Shown here: in pieces, positions 54,996-64,000 of the stretch
How the letters are laid out: the number at the start of each line of letters is the position of its first letter
Position numbering within the stretch: the stretch's first letter is position 1
DNA from: Capitella teleta
Lineage: Eukaryota > Annelida > Polychaeta > Capitellidae
Length of the DNA: 64,000 nt
Reading direction: 5' to 3'
Assembly: GCA_000328365.1 (NCBI GenBank)
Contig: KB296703.1
Coordinates: 134,445-198,444 of the forward strand
Translations under genes and position numbers: made by a program
The notes under the pieces: model-generated
Told to the model about the DNA's origin: nothing
Database searches by the model: none
Seen by the model: the letters and a program-made list of their open reading frames with translations, nothing else

Positions 54996-57479
54996 ATGAC
55001 CTCGATGTTGAACAACATGACGAGCTGGTTCGCGGGAATACCTCCTGATGATGATCAGGAGGAGAAGGTTCTCGTGAAATCCGATGATGACAAAGAAGGA
55101 AGCAAGGAGACTGGTGTGACAGGGGAGGATGTCAAGGAGGGCGCTGCCTCTGACCCTAACATCGTCCCCACCCAGCAGATCGACTTCGATGAAGTGGCCG
55201 AGAAGACGCTGTCTGCTGCCAAAGAGTGGGGAAGTGAGTTGTCATTATCAGATCTCAAAGTGTCGACAAAACGTCCATTTTGAGTTAATGAGTAGGGATT
55301 TTAGTTTTGCCATCAGTCATTATAATGCTATTGTAAATTATTAAATTAATTATTTTTGAAATACTTTGAGTGAGTAATTTGCGAGAGAATATAATTGCAG
55401 ATTTGTTTTAACTTACCTTATTAATTATTCCTTAACTTGATTGACAGTGTTTTACGTAATAACAGCTGTTATATAACATGCAGGCGATGTTATATAATCA
55501 AGTGATCAAGTGAGCAGACGCTATCTGTTTCCGGAATATGACGTTTTCTTCTCTTGCAGGTTATCTTCTGACAGTAGGGAAAGCGGCGTCATCGTCTGCT
55601 GTCACCACGGTGACCAAGACAGCAATGCAACTGAAGGACACGGTCGAAGAGAAGGTTTGTGTTTTTGATGCTCACTGCTCAGAAATGGCGTCCGACAATG
55701 TCACGTGGCAGGAGGTAATCGCGATTCGCAACAATTACTAAATTAATTTAGAAAACTATTCCTTTTGTTGTCTTTTGTAGCAGGTTATTTGATATCTGAT
55801 TACTTTTCTTCTTTCTACAGACCATCATTGGGGATTTCACCAAACAGCAAGATGCGTTTGTGACAGAGAAGCAGGACAAGCAGAAGAAGTCTGAGGCGGC
55901 CGTTCCCCCATGGGTCGGATATAACGAGGAAAATGCCATGAAGGAGCAGATCCTTGCCCTCTCCTCCGTTAGTCATTCACTGAGTTTACATGAATCTCTA
56001 TTTTGATCAATTCTCCACAGGACAAACGGAACTTCCTTCGCAATCCACCAGGAGGCGTTCATTTCAACTTTGACTTTGAAGCGTCTTTCCCTGTTGCCAT
56101 GGTGATGCTACAAGAAGACCCACATCTGAAAGGAATGCGCTTTGAACTGGTACCTAAAAGGTCAGAAGGTTATATTTCATATGTTCAAATCTTTGAAAGT
56201 AAGGTTTTTTTTTTTCAGTTTGAAGGAAGAAATCTTCTGGCGAAATTACTTCTACCGAGTTTCCCTCATCAAGCAATCAGCCCAGCTTACATCTCTTGCA
56301 CAACAAACTGGTAAGAAATTGATTAATAAATTTAAATTTTCTTCAGAATATAATTGAACGTTGAATCTTGCAGGTGACGAAGTGGCCTCATCAAAAAAAG
56401 AGGACAGAAATGGTTTGTGACTTTCACTCCATTTTACTCCGACATTTTCTGTTTATTATTCCAAAGAATTCCTTCCATTGATTTTTAACGCGATAATCCA
56501 ATCACATTGTGTCAGAATTATCACCGGCCCCTGGAATTTCTCTGCTTTTATGATTCATTTTTCTGTTGTCATATATTTTGTCAATTTTTATTTATTTTTT
56601 ATTTCCTTCTTCAAGTTGTGGTGGAAAGTGATGATGATAAATCTGAAGGTATTTTGTTTGCGCTAACAAAAAATGCTTTTTTAGTTAAATCTGAATGACT
56701 AACATTGCTGCTTTAAAAAAATTCCTGATGAATATGCATAACTCTCTTCTGTTTAATTCATTGTATTTGATTTAATTGATTTAATAGAAGTGTAAGTGAG
56801 GCCTGAGTTGGTTTAGATATGCAATACTTAGCAACACCTTGGCCTGTCTTGTGTTCTCTATTCTGAATCATGCTTTGCTCAAAATGAAAGACTAAATTTA
56901 TCCTGGGGCATAATGCTATTTCCTTGGCTTCTTTCATATTGAAAACTAAGATGTAGATGTTATTTAAAAACATTATTTTGAATGGTTCTCCAACATAAGC
57001 ATTTCTGGTAATCTTCCAATTTTTGATCCCTTTAAAATTTTCCCAACCCAACTGCGCAGATTGGTACGTTTTAACTGCGTATACACAGCTATGAGTCATG
57101 TACGGCATTCATAATAGATTCTCTATTGATTACCGTACATGCTAAATCACAAAGCGATTAAACATTACACAGAAAAGTAAGGTGCGTTATGAATTTCACA
57201 AGATTCCACCAATCACAAAACTCATAACGCACTTTTAAAAACCTCAACCCCATGATTAATGCGAATCATAACGCACAATTACCTTCCGTAGCAGAATCGA
57301 GGCTAGCGGCGTCCGTGGAGATCCGGGAAGACGAACCGGATGAGCTGGTGGTGGGATCTCCCACGGAACAGGAATTCATCAGCGACGACTTCCAGACGGA
57401 TCGACTGAACGAGGAAGAACTGAAGAAGGAGATGCAGCAATTGGGCATGTCCGATAACGAAAAGGACGAAGGTCAGTAA
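54996..57479 (+). CDS. SYAP1: Synapse-associated protein 1, BSD domain
   Basis: Exons 54996-55233, 55560-55714 (or ending at 55654), 55821-55967, 56021-56160, 56219-56310, 56374-56412, 56616-56648 and 57292-57479 join in phase to 343 aa (323 with the shorter exon 2). Landmarks of the family: KTIIGDF-like [26 protein letters not shown], the BSD-domain run [37 protein letters not shown] and [18 protein letters not shown], then [20 protein letters not shown] near the end. In mammals SYAP1 supports mTORC2-dependent AKT1 phosphorylation. The start was taken at the first ATG ([12 protein letters not shown]), matching the family's short N-terminal amphipathic start. A donor at 57472 could instead lead to further exons past the gap, as vertebrate forms have a longer acidic tail. 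Confidence 0.92.
57178..57285. repeat. Short foldback repeat in the last SYAP1 intron
   Basis: GTGCGTTATGAATTTC at about 57182 faces ACTCATAACGCACTTT at 57220-57235, and ATCATAACGCAC recurs at about 57266. A 17-bp stretch (AACTCATAACGCACTTT, 57219-57235) also occurs in SOD2 intron 1 (7179-7195, reverse strand). Confidence 0.7.
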
Positions 57480-57826
57480 CCTCTACCCCCGCCCGACTGC
57501 CTTATTAATCCAAATTATTAATTGCTAATATTCAATATTGATTTCGAATTGATTAAAATTCGCAGGGAAACCCAGGAAATCTGGTAGGTGTCGGCCTGGT
57601 GCGCTGTTGGTCGGTCTCTCTGCCTAGCAACTGTATCGCAACTGTTTAGCGAAATGTACAGATATCTTCCGGGGTTTCCGAATGTCAGCTGCATTCTGGC
57701 GGTGGCGGTCTGTGGGTGTGGAGAACGATGTAACATGCATCCCATTCAGCCCATTACATCTAATGCCGACTACTGGTCTTATCAGAGCGTGATTGTCTTT
57801 TTACGGGAAACCCCCCCCCCCCCCCC

Positions 57827-57956
57827 NNNNNNNNNNNNNNNNNNNNNNNNNNNNNNNNNNNNNNNNNNNNNNNNNNNNNNNNNNNNNNNNNNNNNNNNNN
57901 NNNNNNNNNNNNNNNNNNNNNNNNNNNNNNNNNNNNNNNNNNNNNNNNNNNNNNNN
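57827..57956. other. Assembly gap (130 N)
   Basis: Follows a 16-base C run at 57811-57826, which probably caused the break in the assembly. Confidence 1.
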
Positions 57957-59649
57957 ACCCAGAATCCTAGATCCTTTGCCACTGGTAACCGAAGCGATTC
58001 ATCCATTCATGAGTTCTATATTTAGCCACAATGCCGCTGACCTATTTCTGGTTGCATGAAACACTCGCCAGCGTACAATCTTATCACTTAATCATCGCGC
58101 CTGATTCGCGCATTTGCGCCTAAAGCCAGACAACAAAAGCGCTTTTCGTTTTCGATGACGTAACCGCTTCTCCATCGAGTGACAAGCGCGCGGCTGCTCG
58201 GTCACGAGGTCTCTAGGTCATTGGGCCGGTGTCAAGGTCGCGCGATCGACATTGTTTTTTGGCGGCGGATATGACCTCCTGACATCGTCCGGCTGACTGA
58301 CCTACATCGGCTGCAGCAGCTGAGACCGCAGCTGAGATTCGCGATCATTCGATGCGGAATCGACGCCTTCATCCGTCAACATGTTGTGTTGTTACGGAGG
58401 CTGGTTCACTGGGTCATTCCGATGTTCAATGTTGTTGACACGCGCTGAAGGTGCATGGCCACGCTGCTCCCTCCCACAGCTCCCAAGGGAAAACAGCTCC
58501 CAGGGGGATTGCATCGCGATGCTAGGCGTTGTATGTAAACGATCGAGTTGGTGATTTTATTCGCGGCTTTGACCCTGACGATCTGAGGTCACGTTCGCCA
58601 TTGCTGAGCACTGTGAGTTTGCATGTTGCTGCTTCTGATGTTTTATTCCTGGCCGTCGCCGCGTATAAACAGCGAATAATACTTTCATGCCTTGCGTCAC
58701 GTGAGCCAATTTGATGACAGTTTTTCATATGCTGTTTATTTGGTCTCAAGTACTCTTTATGCCGTGGGTGGTGGGTCTGAAATGAGGTCAAGTCGCTCTC
58801 CGTGACCTAATTGCACTGATGTCGATTAATCCATCAGCATTTGTGTCGCCATGGCAACATCGACATGAAGCTTATCTGACATTGAAATGCAACCGCGTAA
58901 CAGCGAATTGTAACGACCATTGAAAGGGGGGGGGGGGACAAGAACACATCGTTCCAATGTCACGATTTGTTTAGAAATATCTCTTCAAATTGCACCGTCA
59001 AGTGTGATATTGAAATGAACATTGCATTTTAATTAATAATTTTGTATGAAATTACATGAAATTACAGAAAAGGCCAAATCAGACCCACATAGCTTCAGAT
59101 TAATACCGTACTTTGTGCCTAATTTGAGCGCTTTTTATGAGAACCATATTCTGCTGTAATTTTTTGTCGATTATATTTCTGTGTGATCTGCTGTATGCGG
59201 TGCGATAGATTATCACGTTTAATAACAAAATTACGCTGTAATTATATTCATTACGCTGTAATTATATTCACTGCAATGTTTCGACTGGTAAAAACAACAA
59301 ATTTACCGTACATATCGAACTGAAACTTGTGAATCTGTCGCCTCCTTTGTAACCATGGTTACCATAATTATACCGTCATTGTGAAGTTGCAACTTCAAGC
59401 AATGTGGACTGAGATGAAAGCGGCCGCAATGCAGTGATTGAGGAGGAGAAGGAGGCGTGTCGTGGGGCTACCTGCTTAAGTTGTGGTTGGTGCCTGGAGG
59501 CTGTCCTTTGATCTCCGAGTGCATGTGGGTCAGTGGGGCTGAGATCAGTGGCTCCCCCTCATCGTGATATGTATGGCCCCAATTCAGCCATCGCCTTTGA
59601 TAATGCCAATGATAATGCCAATGATAAGACAGTAAGACTGTTGGCTCCC
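57957..59649. other. Non-coding region, possibly regulatory
   Basis: No supported gene. The 58120-58500 part is GC- and CpG-rich (GGTCGCGCGATCGAC and the like), which in this AT-rich context may mark a promoter or enhancer. An 11-base G run lies near 58927. Confidence 0.35.
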
Positions 59650-59878
59650 TTCACCCGACGACCCTCGACCAGCACGCGCTGATTGATTCAACGACTCCGT
59701 TGATGCACAGATAGCTTCTTGGATCGTTTGATTGATTCCCACTTTGATTTACTGATTGATTCACGTATTGATTGATTATAGGATATCTTGATAACAAAAT
59801 TAATTCATCAACATATTGCTTGATTCCAGGACATTCAAGGATTGATTCACATATTGATGATGAAAATTGATTGATTGC

Positions 59879-59976
<98 letters not shown>

Positions 59977-60905
59977 CTGATTCACATAGCAATTAATTCC
60001 TGGACCTATTGATTCACATATTAACTGATTCAAGGATTGATTTAAATATTGACAGATTGCTTTATTCAAGGATTGGTTGATTCACATATTGATTGATTCA
60101 AGGATTGATTGATTCACATATTATTTGATTCAAGGATTGATTGATTCACATATTGTTTGATTCACGGATTGATTGATTCACATATTGCTTGATTCAAGGA
60201 TTGGTTGATTCACATATTGATTGATTCACATATTGCTTTATTCAAGGATTGATTGATTTACATATTGTTTGATTCAAGGATTGGTTGATTCACATATTGA
60301 TTGATTCAAGGATTGGTTGATTCACATATTGATCGATTCAATGATTGATTGATTCACATATTGTTTGATTCAAGGATTGATTGATTCACATATTGTTTGA
60401 TTCAAGGATTGGTTGATTCACATATTGATTGATTCACATATTGATTGATTCAAGGATTGATTGATTCATATATTGATTGATTCACATATTGTTTGATTCA
60501 AGGATTGGTTGATTCACAAGTTGCTTGATTTAAGGATTGATTGATTCACATATTGATTGATTCAAGGATGGATTGATTCACATTGATTGATTCAAGGATT
60601 GATTGATTGATTCACATATTGTTTGATTCAAGGATTGGTTGATTCACATATTGATTGATTCAAGGATTGATTGATTCAAGGATTGATTGATTCACATATT
60701 GATTGATTCACATATTGATTGATTCGAGAATTGATTGATTCAAGGATTGATTGATTCACATATTGATTGATTCACATATTGATTGATTCGAGAATTGATT
60801 GATTCACATATTACTTGATTCCAGGATTGGTTGATTGAACATATTGATTGATTCAAGGATTGATTGATTCACATATTGATTGATTCGAGGATTGATTGAT
60901 GCTTA
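59650..60905. repeat. Tandem array: TTGA microsatellite grading into a 16/32-bp minisatellite
   Basis: A pure TTGA run of about 27 units occupies 59868-59975. From about 60000 to 60900 the array is made of 16-bp units of two kinds, TTGATTGATTCACATA and TTGATTGATTCAAGGA, which mostly alternate to give a 32-bp higher-order period. Both contain TTGATTGA, so the long unit probably grew out of the tetranucleotide. Confidence 0.95.
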
Positions 60906-61435
60906 ACTGATTAGCAACTGCTTCATTGAATGATTTGCTTCATTTTTGCTCTGTACATCTGCTCAAAGTGAATGATTTTTTTGCGTTCATTCTTCAATCC
61001 TGATTTGATTGTTGGTTGGATCAGGTGACTTGCACCGAGTGACCCCTGCCGCCTGCACCATCCATCACTCGTTGAATCCATGTTCCGATTGACAAGCGAC
61101 GCATGCGCACTGGATGCCCTCCCCACGGGGAAACGCACTCAACGACCCCCAATGCACGCGTTGACCCTTCCTAGCTGAGACAATGCTCCTGACATTCCTC
61201 TGACTCTTCATTCTCGCGAAGTCATTCCGTCCCAAACAGACTCAACGTCAGTCGAATGCGGTGTCGATTCCCCCCTCGAGGAACGGACGTCCCTCGGCAA
61301 CAATTACACCGCGTCTACAATTGCGAGCTGATCTGCTCTCCCTCTTTCTCTTCCTCCTTCTCCTCTTTCTGGTATGGGAGAGGAGGCAGCGCATCGCCTC
61401 CATGTCCACTGGGGAAGTCGCCCACGAGACGTTTT

Positions 61436-61493
61436 CTCTGCAGTACGCCAACTGTGTAGCAAGGCCAGGCGATGGGTGTTGCTGTCTACGGTG
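61436..61493 (+). mobile_element. Isolated fragment of the SINE central domain
   Basis: CTCTGCAGTACGCCAACTGT and the following bases to CTGTCTACGGTG align with the central body of the SINE (CTCTGCAGTGCTGCCCAACT to CTGTCTATGGTG) at about three-quarters identity over 58 bp. The tRNA head and tail are absent. It is an old fragment or a different family sharing this domain. Confidence 0.55.
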
Positions 61494-63496
61494 CCCGTGT
61501 TGGTGGCGCCGTGTAAAGTAAATGATTTCACGCTGGTCATTACTTGTTTAACATTCGTTTGTGTAATGATCTGCGTGTTATACACTGTCATGTATACGAG
61601 GGGAGGTGTTGTTGATCGCCAGCTGTTCATCTTCGCCCCTTTTAACCACCCTCTCTCCTCCCATGGAAATGGTCACTCCCCAAGAGGTCACTCGGTGCAT
61701 CTGTCAGAGCAAACGTCGAAGTCGGTGCACTTAAATGCTTGCATGTCCTCAGAAGTGACTGTGATTTAAGCCATTCACGCGGCATATTTCGACCGTTGGG
61801 TAATCGATATGCGCTGATTACGTGATCAAAATGCACCCTCGCTTATTCTCCTGTTTACAATTTCCACAGCTAATGAGCTCAGTGTCAAATCAACCGCTTC
61901 CTTCCTAACGACCGCCGCTTTTTGGCCAGCGCGCGGTCAACTCGGACACTTGACCGCCGTGCGCGTGCCGCACGCAATGACCCCTGGGTTTCCCCGATGG
62001 ATGTGCGATGAAATGCGATGTCAGTTTGTGATTTATTCGCTTTCTTCTTTGCGCATTATCATCGCACGCATAATTTTCTGGAAAAAAAAAAAAAGAAGAA
62101 GCTGCGGGTGAATGACCGCAAGGGCACCACGTGGTTCTTTTTCCGAGAAGTACAAGCAATAACAATCGATTTAACGTCTTCTCCGGCCGAGATTTACGCC
62201 TTGTTTACGCAGATCAGTTTATCGGATCGAATGTCGTATAGTGTACGAGCTCTACTTGTAAAAAAAAAACCCGCCCTGCCTAACGCAAGCCTCGGTGTTT
62301 AGTATGCTTGACTGGTTGAACGTTCATCTTATCTCTTTTACAAACGAACTTTTCGCTTGGAATCTTCACTTTTAGTGGCTGACAACGTGCTCGCTTTACG
62401 ATCTCGCTGTGCGTTGGTGCAGTTTTGATGGCAACAGCGACCTTGGCGCAAATCGTGAAAACAACTGAATGCGAACATTTGGAGAAATACAATTGTGGCA
62501 TCCGCTCCTCCCTTCTCGTGTTATGTTTGAGCCGCGCGCGTATTTCCTTGTAATCTCCGCCCCGGTTAAGCCTCGTTTTGAATTCCCGCCAACTGAGGAC
62601 GTCGCTTGTAGCAGGAAACCCGCGCTTCCTTTTTCGCCCAGGGGTGTTGCCCTTTTCCCATCTTCCCTCTTGTACTTGCGAGTTATTTGTGTTCAGCGAA
62701 AGCCGAAACAGGCATCGACCATAAACAGCCGATCAACAACACTCCCGGAAATAGCCTCCGCGGGGGGTCCCCCTCAGCCAATTAGGGCTGGCACGACGGC
62801 GCGTTATCGCGGTGACATTTCGGAGAATCGGGAGATTCGCCTAAGGTTGCAGCCCAGTGCATGTCGGTCGCGTAAATAAACACACCGAACGCTACTGCGT
62901 AATTTGTATCTCGTTAGTTTGCATAATGCAGGCGCTGTGTGTCGTTACTCCGGCGATGAATTCGCAGCAGGAACCTTGGATGATCAAGGGCTCAGCCTTG
63001 GCATTCATTCAGGCCAGGGCTCCTAACCAGCACTTCAGTGCATCAGTCATCATCATACGTAGCAAATGTTATGCACAATATTCCCACTTTTATTCATTTA
63101 TAATTTTGAATGCTTCACGGTGTTCGACCTACATCATGTATCGAAGTTCAGTCAGATAAATCCTAATATTTATGGAGTCGGAATGAATTGTATAATGAAT
63201 GAGATGTTGCCGCCAGATGAGCTTGGGTTGCAGCAGCCTCGTAATTGATGTGGGGTTTCCTAGCCACGTATGCCCCCTGATCACATGTTGTACGATTGAC
63301 CTGCATATGAAGCGATTTTGATGGCTGCTCTCTGTGATTAATTTCTGCCTTCGTCCAGGTGCATCTCCCTGTTGACTGCCGTACCAGCAGGCGAGTCACG
63401 TGGTCTTATAATTGTTTTGTTGACGATTTCATGTCTGTCCCAGTTCTCTCTGCAATAATTAGACAATCAGCGCCAATTACCACTGCTACATGTATT

Positions 63497-63534
<38 letters not shown>

Positions 63535-64000
63535 TGAATGATATTCGCGCGTCTCTCTCTCGCCCCTACGAGAAAAATATCCCCTTTTTGGACATCATTT
63601 TCTCTCTCCTTTTTTTCCAAACGCTGTATGTTGGTACATGCACACGCGGGCGAACCTGCTTTTTATGCACATATATTATAAGCGTCGTTTCTTCAGCGTC
63701 GATTATCGATTTCGCTCAACGTTTTTACTGACAAAGAAAGCGGCCGCTGACCCCGAACGCTGCAAGGTCACGGAATGTCGCTGCGTGACCTTCACCCCAG
63801 CCGATGTAAACACGTTTATTTTTTCCCGCGACGCATGTGCATCTGCGATGAAACAAAAGCGCTCATATCTTCATTTCTCGCATGTTATGCGCATAAAACC
63901 CAACCATGCCGACTTCCTTTTGCGCGGGAAACCGGCTTTGTTGCTTCAAGGTCGTTCTCAATGCTTTCTTGGAATTAAGTTTCGCTATCAAGGGACTCAG
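61494..64000. other. GC-richer region without a supported gene
   Basis: Several short open stretches but no recognisable protein. CpG-containing segments at 61900-62000, 62520-62880 and 63720-63960, together with an A13 run, a T34 tract at 63500-63533 and a 9-bp inverted repeat at 63764-63792, suggest the promoter or first intron of a gene lying beyond the window. Confidence 0.35.
63764..63792. promoter_or_regulatory. Inverted nuclear-receptor-type half sites
   Basis: AAGGTCACG and CGTGACCTT are perfect 9-bp inverted arms separated by 11 bases. AAGGTCA is the extended half site bound by monomeric orphan receptors such as SF-1 or ERR types. Function is inferred only from the motif. Confidence 0.35.

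Noticed and set aside
59651-60069. NQSINQSI-type repeat frames
   Set aside because: Direct by-product of the TTGA tandem array.
61248-61630. Several overlapping open frames on both strands
   Set aside because: GC-richer composition gives long frames by chance; no domain or splice pattern, and part is a SINE fragment.

Overview
The window is a 64-kb stretch of an animal nuclear genome: genes are split by GT-AG introns, one multi-exon protein per locus, interspersed with LINE, SINE and DNA-transposon remnants. The gene set (FERM-family ERM protein, WTAP, class A GPCR, THAP zinc finger, WSCD-type sulfotransferase, SYAP1, mitochondrial MnSOD) indicates a metazoan. Moderate gene density, frequent 40-60 bp introns beside kilobase introns, and these repeat families suggest an invertebrate; I cannot name the phylum from sequence alone.

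Layout. 0.5-3.0 kb: WSCD-like sulfotransferase (+). 3.5-4.6 kb: intronless GPCR (-), with three TGACGTCA palindromes upstream. 6.4-7.4 kb: mitochondrial superoxide dismutase (-). 8.5-10.5 kb: WTAP, a subunit of the m6A writer complex (+). 12-15 kb: decayed LINEs and a tRNA-derived SINE with clear target duplications. 15.9-21.7 kb: large von Willebrand A-domain protein of at least 22 exons (-). 21.9-24.5 kb: SINE with a 145-bp palindrome, then a Tc1-like transposase relic. 28.1-35.0 kb: ERM (ezrin/radixin/moesin) gene with two alternative terminal coding exons (+). 38.4-38.9 kb: dual-specificity phosphatase (-). 40.5-43.1 kb: candidate DNA transposon with nested MITE and LINE pieces. 44.3-46.0 kb: THAP-domain gene with a coding 39-bp minisatellite (-). 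46.4-50.0 kb: ZMPSTE24 CAAX protease (+). 50.4-51.4 kb: pogo/Tigger-type MITE. 51.5-54.7 kb: proteasome chaperone PSMG1 (-), head to head with SYAP1 (+, 55.0-57.5 kb). 57.5-64 kb: no gene I can support, but a 1.3-kb tandem array and likely regulatory DNA.

The genes do not form one pathway; they look like independent, mostly housekeeping loci. Three divergent pairs (SOD2/WTAP, THAP/ZMPSTE24, PSMG1/SYAP1) may share promoters. The most notable items are the duplicated ERM C-terminal exons, the repeat-bearing THAP protein, the vWA gene of unknown function, and a SINE family with five copies or fragments. Two assembly gaps (41886-41967 and 57827-57956) limit the models around them.
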